Source: Aestuariibaculum sp. M13 (GTDB taxonomy: Bacteria > Bacteroidota > Bacteroidia > Flavobacteriales > Flavobacteriaceae). Taken from it: DNA of 64,000 nt. Location: assembly GCF_024723255.1 (NCBI RefSeq), contig NZ_JANIAC010000002.1, positions 124,001 through 188,000 of the forward strand, read 5' to 3'. Both the position numbers and the translations under genes were made by a program. Positions 32,716-42,498 of this stretch are shown in pieces. The notes below the pieces were generated by a model that saw only the letters and a list, made by a program, of their open reading frames with translations, was not told the origin of the DNA and did no database searches. The first letter of the stretch is position 1. Each line of letters begins with the position of its first letter.

Positions 32716-33774
32716 TTAAGCAACTTTAATCTTTAGTTTAACAACAAATTTGTTCTTTTTTTGCTTTATTGAAAGTTTGTAATCGTTTTTATTGTAGCCT
32801 AATTCCAATCTTTTTTTTGCATTTACCAATCCAATTCCGCCGGCTTTTTTATTCGGTTTTTGATGCTCACTAATTTGAGGTAATGGGTTGGTGACGGTAA
32901 AGTAAAGAAAATTTTCTATAATCTTAAAGTTGATGTTGATTTTTACTTTGCCAATATTCTTGTCAGCCCCGTGTTTAAAGGCGTTTTCAATAAAAGTTAA
33001 TAAAAGAATAGGTGCGATTTTCTTGTCTTGAATGTCGCCGGATATGTACATATTAACTTCTAAATTCTCATCATATCTAACACGCTCTAAATCCAGATAA
33101 TTTTGAATATATATAATTTCCTTTTCTAAAGTTTGTCGCCTTTCTCGTGTTTCATAAAGGAGATAACGCATCAATTCAGAAAGTTTTAAAATCATTCGAG
33201 GTGTTTTGTTCGATTTTTCTACTGATAATGAATAGATGTTATTTAAAGTGTTAAAAAAGAAATGCGGAGAAACCTGTGTTTTTAAAAAACGCAGTTCTGT
33301 TTCTAATTGGGTTTTTTCTAAAAGGGCTACACGCTTATGTTCTTTGAGGTAGTCTAAAGTTATTTTTATAGCGGTAACAAAAGTGATGACATAAAGCTCG
33401 CCAATCATCATATCTATAGTATAATTTAAACTTAGCTTGTCGGTAGCTTCAGGACCTTCGGGCCATACGTTATGGCTAACCAGCCAATAGGTTAAATTGT
33501 ACTTTACTAGGACCATAATAAATATGGATCCTAAAACAGAAATAACATAGAGCACATACTTTTTATTATAAACCAAATAGGGCATTAGAATAAATATGTT
33601 CAAGTAGCACAAAATCATATGTATAGGAAATCCAATAAGAGTGGTTTTTAAAGAATATCCGTAATCGTCAAAATAACTTCCCCAGCGTAATGTATTCAGA
33701 AGAAAGTAAATTGACCAAAAAACAATGTGGTAAAACAATGGAATTTTAAAGAGTTTGTTTTGATTTGCATCCAT
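32716..33774 (-). CDS. LytS/YehU-type sensor histidine kinase
   Basis: The protein has 352 residues. Four transmembrane helices (about 12-32, 45-66, 74-95 and 118-142) precede a coiled-coil linker and a His_kinase domain: the motif TQVSPHFFFNTLNNIYSL holds phospho-accepting H171. The ATPase domain follows (PILLLTFIENAFKHG, GGIGLVNAKKRL). There is no large periplasmic sensor domain, so the stimulus is likely sensed in the membrane or through a transporter. The frame starts with TTG at 33786; the ATG at 33774 is preferred. It is divergent from the 12-gene glycosidase operon. Confidence 0.9.
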   Translation of the reverse strand: MDANQNKLFKIPLFYHIVFWSIYFLLNTLRWGSYFDDYGYSLKTTLIGFPIHMILCYLNIFILMPYLVYNKKYVLYVISVLGSIFIMVLVKYNLTYWLVSHNVWPEGPEATDKLSLNYTIDMMIGELYVITFVTAIKITLDYLKEHKRVALLEKTQLETELRFLKTQVSPHFFFNTLNNIYSLSVEKSNKTPRMILKLSELMRYLLYETRERRQTLEKEIIYIQNYLDLERVRYDENLEVNMYISGDIQDKKIAPILLLTFIENAFKHGADKNIGKVKININFKIIENFLYFTVTNPLPQISEHQKPNKKAGGIGLVNAKKRLELGYNKNDYKLSIKQKKNKFVVKLKIKVA

Positions 33775-33891
33775 TTTAGAAAACAATTTTTATTTTTTGG
33801 TGTTTAGGTCTTAAAATGTGTTATCCGTCTAAAATAATTTTAAAGTTTAGAAAAAACTAGAAACTTTAGAGTTCAATATTAAAAATATTAT

Positions 33892-36135
33892 ATGAAAAAC
33901 GTATCGGTAATTGTTTTATTAGTTGGTCTTTTTGTGAGCTGCGGAGACAATGTTACTAATAAAACCATGACTAGCAAAATTTTAAGTGATAAAGTAGATC
34001 CGTTTATTGGCACAGGAGGACATGGACATACATACCCAGGAGCAACAGTGCCTTTTGGAATGTTACAGGTTAGTCCTATAAACGGTATAAGTAAATGGGA
34101 CTGGTGCTCTGGGTATCATTATTCAGATTCCATTGCCGTAGGATTTAGTCACTTAAGTTTAAGCGGAACAGGAATTGGAGATTTAGCCGATATTTTATTC
34201 ATGCCGATAAATAAAGAAGTGGATCTTTCGGTTTATCCAAAATCGAGAGACAGCATTACGTATAAATCAAAATACAGTCATTCAAATGAAACAGCCAAGC
34301 CAGGTTATTATCAATTGTATTTGGATGATCACAATATAAATGTAGAATTAACAACGGCTAAACGCACAGGGTATCATAAGTATACCTTTAAGGCTGGAGA
34401 TGCTCAATCTGTTGTTGTTGATTTAGGGTTTACTTTAAACTGGGATAGAACGGTTGAGACTATTATTACTGTTGAAGATGAACATACCATTTCTGGTTAC
34501 CGATACAGTAAGGGATGGGCGCCTAATCAAAAAGTATTTTTTGTAGCGAAGTTTTCAAAACCTATTACTGGTAAAAATGTATTTGCTGATGGCTCAAAAG
34601 TTAAAGGGAACAAAGTTGAAGGAGAAAAAACAGCCATTCAGCTATTTTTCGATAATGCTGACTCTAATGAGCTTTTTGCAAAAGTAGCTTTGTCCTCTGT
34701 TAGTATTGAAAATGCTAAAGGAAATTTAGAAGATGGTGGTTTTGAATTTGAAGCAGTTAAATCTACTGCAGATAAAAGCTGGAATAATGCTTTAAAATCT
34801 ATTGAAGTAGAAAGCTCAGTAGATTCATTGGAAACCATTTTTTATACCGCCATGTATCATGCTCAAGTAGCTCCGGTAACTTTTAGTGATGCTAATGGGG
34901 AGTTTAGACTGGAAACAGACAGCATTGCAACAGCGAAAGATTATACAGCATATTCTACATTGTCGCTTTGGGATACTTTTAGAGCAGAGCAACCACTATT
35001 AACTTTAATAGCGCCTAAAAATGTCTCGGATATCATCAATTCGATGTTGGCATATTATGAAACAAAGAAGATTTTACCGGTATGGACACTTTATGCCAAT
35101 GAAACGAATACTATGACAGGGTATCATTCCATTCCTGTAATTGTTGAAGCTTACTTAAAAGGTATTAAAGGTTTTGATGCTGAAAAGGCGTTTGAAGCGA
35201 TGAAAAATACCATGATGCAGGATGAACGCGGTTTAAAATATTATAAAGAATTCGGATATATTCCGTACACGTCAATAGATGAATCGGTTACTATTACTTT
35301 AGAATATGCTTACGACGACTGGTGTGTGGCGCAAATGGCAAAAGCCCTTGGTAAAACAGAAGATTATAATTTCTTTTTAAAACGTTCTGAAGCTTACAAA
35401 CACTTATTAGATACCGAAACCGGATTTATGCGTGGAAAATCTGAAGATGGTAAATCTTGGAACGAGCCATTCGATCCGAAATACTCAAACCATAGAGTTC
35501 AAACCGATTATACCGAAGGTAATGCCTGGCAACATAGCTGGTTTGTACCTCATGCTGTTAAGGAATTAGCAGAGTTGCATGGTGGTGAAGATGTATTTAC
35601 TTCGCGTTTAGAGCAACTTTTCACTGAAAGTTCTGAGATTACAGGGACTCACACCTCGGCAGATATTTCAGGTTTAATTGGTCAGTACGCACATGGTAAC
35701 GAGCCTAGTCACCATATTGCTTATATGTTTAACGATGCCAATAAACCATGGAGAACACAATATTGGGTACGTCATATTTTAGACACGCAATACAATACAA
35801 CGCCTAACGGATTAAGTGGTAATGAAGATTGTGGGCAAATGTCGGCTTGGTATGTATTTAGTTCAATTGGTCTTTACCCAATGAATCCGGCTTCAGCTGA
35901 ATACGAAATTGGAAGTCCGATTTTCGACAAGACCACCTTGAATTTAGCAAACGGAAAAACATTCACCATTGAAGCAGAAAACGTTTCCGATAAGAATATT
36001 TACATTCAATCGGCAACCTTAAATGGTGAAGATTTCAACGACACATCAATAGCCCATAAAACAATTTTAGAAGGAGGTACTTTACATTTCGTAATGGGAC
36101 CAAATCCAAATAAAAACTGGGGAATTAAAAAATAG
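33892..36135 (+). CDS. GH92 alpha-mannosidase (exported, lipoprotein)
   Basis: The protein has 747 residues. The N terminus (LLVGLFVSCGDN) is a lipoprotein signal with Cys at about 17. The GH92 N-terminal beta-sandwich begins VDPFIGTGGHGHTYPGATVP; the (alpha/alpha)6 domain carries E604 in YAHGNEPSHH, the catalytic acid by comparison with Bacteroides BT3990, and NEDCGQMSAWYVFSSIG (from 644) with the catalytic base Asp region. These are calcium-dependent exo-alpha-mannosidases that trim N-glycans or fungal mannan. It is the first gene of a tight 12-gene operon, with gaps of 2 to about 70 nt, ending at 53296. The linkage cannot be assigned from sequence alone; the HGNEPSHH type is often alpha-1,2. 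Confidence 0.93.
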   Translation: MKNVSVIVLLVGLFVSCGDNVTNKTMTSKILSDKVDPFIGTGGHGHTYPGATVPFGMLQVSPINGISKWDWCSGYHYSDSIAVGFSHLSLSGTGIGDLADILFMPINKEVDLSVYPKSRDSITYKSKYSHSNETAKPGYYQLYLDDHNINVELTTAKRTGYHKYTFKAGDAQSVVVDLGFTLNWDRTVETIITVEDEHTISGYRYSKGWAPNQKVFFVAKFSKPITGKNVFADGSKVKGNKVEGEKTAIQLFFDNADSNELFAKVALSSVSIENAKGNLEDGGFEFEAVKSTADKSWNNALKSIEVESSVDSLETIFYTAMYHAQVAPVTFSDANGEFRLETDSIATAKDYTAYSTLSLWDTFRAEQPLLTLIAPKNVSDIINSMLAYYETKKILPVWTLYANETNTMTGYHSIPVIVEAYLKGIKGFDAEKAFEAMKNTMMQDERGLKYYKEFGYIPYTSIDESVTITLEYAYDDWCVAQMAKALGKTEDYNFFLKRSEAYKHLLDTETGFMRGKSEDGKSWNEPFDPKYSNHRVQTDYTEGNAWQHSWFVPHAVKELAELHGGEDVFTSRLEQLFTESSEITGTHTSADISGLIGQYAHGNEPSHHIAYMFNDANKPWRTQYWVRHILDTQYNTTPNGLSGNEDCGQMSAWYVFSSIGLYPMNPASAEYEIGSPIFDKTTLNLANGKTFTIEAENVSDKNIYIQSATLNGEDFNDTSIAHKTILEGGTLHFVMGPNPNKNWGIKK

Positions 36136-36139
36136 TAGG

Positions 36140-38014
36140 ATGGATATAATAGATATAAGTATTATTGTCTCCTACGTTTTAATAACCGTAGGAGTAGGAG
36201 TCTGGATTTCAAAAAAGGCTTCACAGGGGTTAGACCATTATTTTTTAGGTGGAAAATCCATTAAATGGTATTACTTAGGTTTAAGTAATGGCTCCGGAAT
36301 GTTTGATGTCTCTGGAACGGCCTGGATGGTTGGAATTTTATTCCTGTATGGTGTTAAAAGTTTCATGTTTATGTGGCTTTGGCCTATCTGGAATCAGATT
36401 TTCGTTATGATGTTCCTGGCAGTTTGGATTCGCCGTTCAAAAGTAATGACAGGTTCTGAATGGATTTTAACACGATTCGGAAATGATAAAGCCGGAAAAG
36501 CATCTCATATTATTGTGGCTATTTTTGCTATTATTTCAGCCATTGGTTTTATAGCTTATTTCTTTGAAGGTGTAGGAAAGTTTTTAACCATTATTTTACC
36601 TTGGGATTTAACTGCGCAAATAGGTGAAACAGTATTGTTTACATCCACCCAATCTTACGCATTAATCATTATTTTACTAACGACAATTTATACCATAAAA
36701 GGGGGGATGTTTTCTGTTGTGGCAACAGAGGTTCTTCAGTATTTAATAATGGTTGTGGCAGGTCTTCTTGTGGCGAGTTATACGTTAATTACCTTTACAG
36801 ATTTCGAAATAACGTCTATCATTTCAGAAGAATGGAAAAACATTTTCTTTGGATGGGAATTAGGTCCGCAGTGGAGTGATAAATATCAGGCGTTTAACGA
36901 TTTGATAGACTCTGAAGGCTATAAAATGTTCGGTGCTTTTATTGGTATGTCTTTGTTTAAAGGCTTCTTTGCAAGTATTGCAGGACCAACGCCGAGTTAC
37001 GATTTACAACGTATTCTTTCTACAAAAACGGTTAAAGAAGCAGCGTATATGTCTGGATTTACGAACCTGATTTTATTTATTCCAAGGTATTTATTAATTG
37101 GTGGAATTGTAGTTATAGCATTGGTTGTTTTATCTTCGGAAATGAATAATGGCGCTTTAACTGGAGGCGATTTAGAAATTATTCTACCAAAAGTGATTAA
37201 TTTTCATGTTCCTGTTGGGATAAAAGGCTTGCTGTTGGCAGGTTTATTAGCAGCTTTTATGTCTACGTTTTCAGCCTTTGTAAATGCTGGTCCAGCGTAC
37301 ATAGTTAACGATATTTATAAAAAATATTTTAAACCAGTTGCTGATAGTTCACACTATATAAAAGTGAGTCATTTGGCTTCTTTGGTTATTGTTTTGCTGG
37401 GGGTTTTAATGGGCTTTTTTGCAGACTCCATTAACTCGTTAACCTTATGGATTACTAGTTCTCTGTTTGGTGGTTATGTAGCAGCTAATTTTCTGAAATG
37501 GGTTTGGTGGCGTTTTAATGGCTGGGGCTATTTCTGGGGTATGCTAGCAGGTCTTGTAATAGCGTCATTTCAGTTTGTATTAGATCAGAATAAAATGAAT
37601 TTTGATGTAGAGGGTGTATGGTATCAATTAGCAACCATGCCATCAATCTACTTATTCCCAATCATCTTTGGTTTTTCATTATTAGGTAGTTTATTAGGAA
37701 CCTGTTTTTCAAAACCTACTGATGAAGCGGTTCTAAAATCGTTCTACACGAATGTTAGACCTTGGGGTTGGTGGAAACCTGTATTTGAAAAATTAAAAGC
37801 AGAAGATGCGTCTTTTGAGAAAAATAATGAGTTTTTTAGCGATATGTTAAATTGTATTATTGGGATTGTATGGCAATCGAGTATGATTGTTTTGCCAATA
37901 TTTCTTTTAATACGCGATTATCCTAAAACAATCATATCGTTAGTTGTATTTGTAATTACCTCAATAATTTTAAAATACACTTGGTTAAATAAAGTGAATA
38001 AAATAACAGATTAA
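36140..38014 (+). CDS. Sodium:solute symporter (SSS family)
   Basis: This is a 624-residue inner-membrane protein with about 13-14 helices. SSS features: first helix ISIIVSYVLITVGVGVWISK, then YFLGGKSIKWYYLGLSNGSG, and helix 8 region AGLLAAFMSTFSAFVNAGPA with the Ser/Thr residues that bind sodium. It lies 4 nt behind the GH92 gene and 13 nt before the cytoplasmic GH130 phosphorylase gene. This suggests that it imports the GH130 substrate, a mannose-GlcNAc type disaccharide, or mannose. The insert around residues 235-270 (EEWKNIFFGWELGPQWSDKY) is large and hydrophilic. Substrate unproven. Confidence 0.88.
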   Translation: MDIIDISIIVSYVLITVGVGVWISKKASQGLDHYFLGGKSIKWYYLGLSNGSGMFDVSGTAWMVGILFLYGVKSFMFMWLWPIWNQIFVMMFLAVWIRRSKVMTGSEWILTRFGNDKAGKASHIIVAIFAIISAIGFIAYFFEGVGKFLTIILPWDLTAQIGETVLFTSTQSYALIIILLTTIYTIKGGMFSVVATEVLQYLIMVVAGLLVASYTLITFTDFEITSIISEEWKNIFFGWELGPQWSDKYQAFNDLIDSEGYKMFGAFIGMSLFKGFFASIAGPTPSYDLQRILSTKTVKEAAYMSGFTNLILFIPRYLLIGGIVVIALVVLSSEMNNGALTGGDLEIILPKVINFHVPVGIKGLLLAGLLAAFMSTFSAFVNAGPAYIVNDIYKKYFKPVADSSHYIKVSHLASLVIVLLGVLMGFFADSINSLTLWITSSLFGGYVAANFLKWVWWRFNGWGYFWGMLAGLVIASFQFVLDQNKMNFDVEGVWYQLATMPSIYLFPIIFGFSLLGSLLGTCFSKPTDEAVLKSFYTNVRPWGWWKPVFEKLKAEDASFEKNNEFFSDMLNCIIGIVWQSSMIVLPIFLLIRDYPKTIISLVVFVITSIILKYTWLNKVNKITD

Positions 38015-38026
38015 ATTATATAAAAA

Positions 38027-38992
38027 GTGGCAAATATACCTTGGCAAGACAGACCGGAGAATAATAATGAGGTCATGTGGAGATATTCTGAAAACCCGAT
38101 TATAGATCGATATGCAATCCCATCATCAAACAGTATTTTTAACAGCGCTGTAGTACCTTTTAAAGATGGATTCGCAGGTGTGTTCAGATGTGATAATAAG
38201 GCGGTGCAGATGAATATTTTTGCAGGCTTTAGTAAAGATGGAATTAACTGGGATATTAATCATGATCCAATTGTGATGAAAGCCGGAAACACCGAGATGA
38301 TTGAGTCGGATTATAAATACGATCCTCGTGTGGTATTTATTGAAGATAGATATTGGATTACCTGGTGTAACGGGTATCATGGCCCAACAATTGGTATCGC
38401 ATATACATTTGATTTTGTGGAGTTTTTTCAATGTGAAAATGCCTTTTTACCATTCAATAGAAATGGGGTGTTATTCCCAAAAAAAATTAATGGAAAATAT
38501 GCGATGTTAAGTCGCCCGAGTGATAACGGTCATACGCCTTTTGGTGATATCTATATTAGTTACAGCCCGGATATGAAATACTGGGGAGAGCATCGTTGTG
38601 TTATGAAAGTAGCTCCTTTTCAGGATAGTGCCTGGCAATGTACTAAAATAGGCGCAGGACCTATACCAATTTTAACTGATGACGGTTGGTTAATGTTGTA
38701 TCATGGGGTTATTAATACCTGTAATGGATTCCGTTATGCTATGGGAGCTGCCATTTTAGATGAAAATGAACCAGACAAGGTAAAATACAGAACCAAGCCT
38801 TATTTATTAGGCCCTGCAGAAATGTATGAGTTAACAGGTGATGTACCAAATGTTGTATTCCCATGTGCAGCGTTACATGATTACGAAGAAGATAAATTAG
38901 CAGTGTATTATGGCGCTGCCGATACCGTTGTAGCTATGGCATTTGGTAAATTGAGTGAAGTAGTAGAATTCACAAAAAATAACAGTTTGTAA
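38027..38992 (+). CDS. GH130 beta-mannoside phosphorylase
   Basis: The protein has 321 residues, a five-bladed propeller enzyme. Conserved pieces: [16 protein letters not shown], then [15 protein letters not shown] with the catalytic Asp region, GPTIGIAYT, the phosphate-binding [20 protein letters not shown], and [19 protein letters not shown]. There is no signal peptide, so it acts in the cytoplasm. The sequence pattern fits the subfamily that phosphorolyses Man-beta-1,4-GlcNAc (Bacteroides BT1033 type), the core disaccharide of N-glycans, giving mannose-1-phosphate and GlcNAc. It starts with GTG at 38027; the next ATG would remove conserved N-terminal sequence. It is sandwiched between a transporter and a binding-protein gene (2-nt gap to the latter). 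Confidence 0.88.
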   Translation: MANIPWQDRPENNNEVMWRYSENPIIDRYAIPSSNSIFNSAVVPFKDGFAGVFRCDNKAVQMNIFAGFSKDGINWDINHDPIVMKAGNTEMIESDYKYDPRVVFIEDRYWITWCNGYHGPTIGIAYTFDFVEFFQCENAFLPFNRNGVLFPKKINGKYAMLSRPSDNGHTPFGDIYISYSPDMKYWGEHRCVMKVAPFQDSAWQCTKIGAGPIPILTDDGWLMLYHGVINTCNGFRYAMGAAILDENEPDKVKYRTKPYLLGPAEMYELTGDVPNVVFPCAALHDYEEDKLAVYYGAADTVVAMAFGKLSEVVEFTKNNSL

Positions 38993-38993
38993 T

Positions 38994-40073
38994 TTGAAAA
39001 TACAGAGAAAAATAAAGGTGTTGTTTGGAGCAATGAGTTGTTTTTGTGCCGTTGGTTGCGCACAACCTAAGCAAGACATGGAACCCAGACAATACATAGC
39101 CTATAAAACTTCAGAATCCATTTCTATTGATGGAATGGGTTCTGAGGCTTCATGGGATAAAGCCGAATGGACTGATTTGTTTATCGATATTGAAGGTGAT
39201 AAAAAACCAAAATATGAAACCAAAGTAAAAATGCTTTGGGATGAACAATACTATTACATTCTGGCTAGAATGGAAGAGCCTCACGTATGGGCCGATTTAA
39301 AACAGCGTGATACTATTATTTTTTATAATAATGATTTCGAAGTGTTTATTGATCCGGATAGTGACTCCTACAATTATTATGAATTGGAAATTAACGCCTT
39401 AAATACAGTTTGGGATTTGTTTTTAACGAAACCTTACCGCGATAATCCAAAGATTTTAAACGACTGGGATATTAATGGGTTAAAGTCAGCCGTTACTATT
39501 CAAGGTACTCTAAATAATTCAAAAGATATAGATGAAGGCTGGACATTAGAAATTGCCATTCCTTTTGCAGCTTATAAAACCTCGTATTTTCATAAAAATG
39601 TACCGGTTGATAGTTTTTGGCGTGTTAATTTTTCACGTGTTAACTGGCAACATGATTTATCAAACGGAAAGTATAGTCGTAAAAAAGGAGAGGATGGTAA
39701 ATTTATACCAGAATACAACTGGGTATGGTCCCCAATGGGCGTGATTAATATGCACGAGCCAGAAAAATGGGGTTATGTGTATTTTTCATCGAAGGAAATT
39801 GGTGGGAAAGATGCCTTTGAAATTCCTCAAGATGAAAAAATAAAATGGCAAATGTTCAGTTTATACCGTGCTCAAAAAAGCTATAAAAACAAAAATAAAG
39901 TTTGGGCATCATCATTATCCGAACTTGTCGATAACGATATTAAGGTTGATGGTAAAGTTTTAAAACCAGTTTTAGAAAACCATTCAACGGGGTATAATAT
40001 TTCTGTGAAAAGCCCTTTTTCAAATAAAACACTGATAATTAAGGAAAATGGAGAATTTTCTGAAATAAAATAA
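38994..40073 (+). CDS. Surface lipoprotein with family-9-like carbohydrate-binding domain
   Basis: The protein has 359 residues. It starts with TTG right after the GH130 stop; the N terminus (KVLFGAMSCFCAVGCAQ) is a lipoprotein signal. A CBM9/DOMON-like domain fills about 35-250: ISIDGMGSEASWDKAEWTDL, TKVKMLWDEQYYYILARMEE, NDFEVFIDPDSDSYNYYELE, and WTLEIAIPFAAY. Such proteins bind sugars without cleaving them. The C-terminal 90 residues have no clear domain. It probably helps capture glycan at the cell surface. No catalytic motif is seen. Confidence 0.82.
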   Translation: MKIQRKIKVLFGAMSCFCAVGCAQPKQDMEPRQYIAYKTSESISIDGMGSEASWDKAEWTDLFIDIEGDKKPKYETKVKMLWDEQYYYILARMEEPHVWADLKQRDTIIFYNNDFEVFIDPDSDSYNYYELEINALNTVWDLFLTKPYRDNPKILNDWDINGLKSAVTIQGTLNNSKDIDEGWTLEIAIPFAAYKTSYFHKNVPVDSFWRVNFSRVNWQHDLSNGKYSRKKGEDGKFIPEYNWVWSPMGVINMHEPEKWGYVYFSSKEIGGKDAFEIPQDEKIKWQMFSLYRAQKSYKNKNKVWASSLSELVDNDIKVDGKVLKPVLENHSTGYNISVKSPFSNKTLIIKENGEFSEIK

Positions 40074-40144
40074 AAATCCAGAATAAAAAGAAGCAGGGTT
40101 CAAAAAAAAAATTGAACGTATTATTATTAAGAAAAAGTCGATAC

Positions 40145-41314
40145 ATGTTACAGTTAAACTTAATCAATACAACATCGAAATTCATAAAATCAGGAGTTTG
40201 TCTTTTGATGTTTTCTGCACTTTTAAACTGTGAAAACAAGGTAGAAAAAGAAGGAAAAGTTGAAGCTCCAGTTGAAAACTTAAAATTGATTGGTTACGTG
40301 GCGGGTTACGAAGATTTTGATCCTTCTCAGGTCGATGCCAAGAAGTTAACACATATTAATTATGCTTTTGCCAATATTGTACAAGGCAAACCAAAATTTG
40401 AGTTAGCTGTAGATTCTAGTAAAATTGCGAGTTTAATGGCGTTAAAATCTAAAAAATCAGATTTAAAAGTGTTGTACTCTGTTGGTGGTTGGGTTTGGTC
40501 TGATCAATTTTCTCATTTAGCGGCATCAGAATCAGCACGACAAATTTTTGCTAATGGTTGTGTTTCACTTTTGAAAAAACACGGTTTTGATGGTGTTGAT
40601 TTAGACTGGGAATACCCGGGGCAACGTGGTGAGGACAACGCATTTCGTCCGTCGGATAAAGAGAATTTTACGTTATTATTAAAAACCATCCGCGAAGCTT
40701 TAGAAATACAAGGAAAAACAGATAACAAGCATTATTTACTAACTATTGCGAGTGGTGCAGATCAGGCTTATATAGATCATACCCAATTAGGCAAGGCTCA
40801 GGAGTATCTTGATTTTATTAATGTAATGTGTTACGACTACTATCATGGATGGCATTATCAAACGGGGCATCATGCGAATTTAAATCCTTCACATGCAGAA
40901 AAATTTGAAGGAAATAGTGGTAAACAAGCCATAGAACGCCATTTGAAAGCGGGTGTTCCGGCAAATAAATTAGTGATGGGCATTCCGTTTTACGGAAGAA
41001 TGTGGGAAAAAGTGAATCCGCAGAATAACGGATTGTACCAATCGGCTAAGTCTACCGGTATGATTGTACCGTATTGGGATATTGTTGAGAAAATCAAGTC
41101 TGGGCATTTTAAAGAATTATATGATGAATCTGCTAAAGCATCATATCTGTGGAATGCAAAAGATAGCGTGTTCATCTCATGGGAAACACCTAAAGATATC
41201 GAAACTAAAGTTCAGTTTATAAAAGAAAATGGACTTGGAGGCGCGATGTTTTGGGAATACAGTTTAGATAACAATCAGGAATTATTAAACGCATTGTTTA
41301 AGGGTATGGAATAA
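40145..41314 (+). CDS. GH18 glycoside hydrolase (chitinase / endo-N-acetylglucosaminidase family)
   Basis: The protein has 389 residues and a lipoprotein signal (LLMFSALLNCEN). The GH18 barrel shows SVGGWVWSDQFSHLA (SxGG motif) and DGVDLDWEYPG with catalytic E156, then MCYDYYHGWHY and MGIPFYGRMW; all catalytic residues are present. The family contains chitinases and the endo-beta-N-acetylglucosaminidases that release N-glycans from protein. The motif spectrum here is chitinase-like rather than EndoH-like, so action on the chitobiose core is likely but the exact cut is not certain. The frame is open to a TTG at 40112; the ATG at 40145 gives a normal signal. In the 12-gene operon. Confidence 0.88.
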   Translation: MLQLNLINTTSKFIKSGVCLLMFSALLNCENKVEKEGKVEAPVENLKLIGYVAGYEDFDPSQVDAKKLTHINYAFANIVQGKPKFELAVDSSKIASLMALKSKKSDLKVLYSVGGWVWSDQFSHLAASESARQIFANGCVSLLKKHGFDGVDLDWEYPGQRGEDNAFRPSDKENFTLLLKTIREALEIQGKTDNKHYLLTIASGADQAYIDHTQLGKAQEYLDFINVMCYDYYHGWHYQTGHHANLNPSHAEKFEGNSGKQAIERHLKAGVPANKLVMGIPFYGRMWEKVNPQNNGLYQSAKSTGMIVPYWDIVEKIKSGHFKELYDESAKASYLWNAKDSVFISWETPKDIETKVQFIKENGLGGAMFWEYSLDNNQELLNALFKGME

Positions 41315-41373
41315 CAAAAGACGTCTAGGGATAGACAAAAGGCGACAAAATAACAAACGACTAACAACAACTT

Positions 41374-42489
41374 ATGAAAACAAAATACTTACTAATAACT
41401 GCTTTGGTGTTACTCTGCATATCTTGTGGATATCAAAAAAAAGAGAATACTATAGCTGAAGTTGATTCTCCTGAACCTAAAAAAGAAGCTTTCGAATTTG
41501 GGGTTTGGACAACCGCAAATGGAAAAAAATCGGATGAAGAATTCCTTAAGGAATTTGAAAAATACAGTAACGGAGGCATAGATGAAGTGTTAATCAACAC
41601 CGGAACTGACCCTAAGTTGTTAGAGCGATTAGTGCCTTTAGCCAAGGAAAAAGGTTTACGGGTGCATGCCTGGATTATGGCAGTAAACCGTCCGGGAGAT
41701 ACTATTGCTCTGCAACATCCAGAATGGTATCAGGTAAGTAGAGAAGGAAAATCTTGCTTTGATACACGTCCTTATGTAGGGTATTATCAGTGGTTATGTC
41801 CGAAAAGAAAAGAATCACGAAATCATATTTTGGGCTTAGTGGAAGGTTTGGCAAAAGTTGAAGGAGTGGAGAGTGTCCACTTAGATTATATTCGTTTTCC
41901 GGACATCTTTTTACCAATCGGACTATTACCAAAATACAATTTAGTTCAGGATGAAGAATTACCTGAATACGATTTTTGTTATTGCGATGTGTGCATTAGC
42001 GAGTTTGAAAAATTACACCATAAAAATCCTTTAAAAAGTAAAAATACGGCGATTGATATGGAGTGGAAAAACTTCAGATTAAACGCTATTAAATCTGTTG
42101 TTGATGATGCTTATAAAATCGTTCACAATAACAATAAGATTTTAACAGCTGCGGTATTTCCATACCCTGAAATGGCCGATCACATGGTGCGTCAACGTTG
42201 GGATAAATGGGATATTGATGAAGTTTACCCAATGATTTACCATGGATTTTACGACGAAGAGGTTGACTGGATTGGTTATGCGACCAAGCAAGGTGTAACC
42301 GATACTGAAAGCGAAGGGATTTCATTGAACACAGGAATTTACATCCCCGATTTTAAAACCGCTGAGGATTTAAAGCAAGCTATTTTATATGCTAAAGAAA
42401 ATGGAGCAAAAGGGGTTTCATTTTTCGATGGTAATGCGATTTCAGATGAGTTTTTTGAAACTATAAAAACGACAAAAGCTAATTTATAA
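41374..42489 (+). CDS. Putative glycoside hydrolase, GH10-like (GHL10/DUF4015-type) lipoprotein
   Basis: The protein has 371 residues. The signal LVLLCISCGYQ makes it a lipoprotein. The barrel starts FEFGVWTTANGKKSDEEFLK, followed by GIDEVLINTG, LRVHAWIMAVNRP, VEGVESVHLDYIRFPD and VYPMIYHGFYDEEVDW, the pattern of GHL-type proteins (glycosidase-like families related to GH10). Asp/Tyr of HLDYIRFPD and the Tyr-rich IYHGFYDE segment line the presumed active site. A CxC-xxC cluster (DFCYCDVCISEF, about 205) could bind metal or form a disulfide. The substrate is unknown. It lies in the operon directly between the GH18 and GH92 genes. Confidence 0.7.
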   Translation: MKTKYLLITALVLLCISCGYQKKENTIAEVDSPEPKKEAFEFGVWTTANGKKSDEEFLKEFEKYSNGGIDEVLINTGTDPKLLERLVPLAKEKGLRVHAWIMAVNRPGDTIALQHPEWYQVSREGKSCFDTRPYVGYYQWLCPKRKESRNHILGLVEGLAKVEGVESVHLDYIRFPDIFLPIGLLPKYNLVQDEELPEYDFCYCDVCISEFEKLHHKNPLKSKNTAIDMEWKNFRLNAIKSVVDDAYKIVHNNNKILTAAVFPYPEMADHMVRQRWDKWDIDEVYPMIYHGFYDEEVDWIGYATKQGVTDTESEGISLNTGIYIPDFKTAEDLKQAILYAKENGAKGVSFFDGNAISDEFFETIKTTKANL

Positions 42490-42498
42490 TCATACGAA

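Noticed and set aside
33800-33891. GTCT-AAAA at 33827 as a GTCGAAA box for the 12-gene operon
   Set aside because: It differs at the central G and lies at 65 nt; A/T-rich chance matches are expected in this DNA.
40112-40144. TTG start for the GH18 protein
   Set aside because: It would add 11 polar/charged residues before the signal; the ATG at 40145 gives a normal lipoprotein signal.
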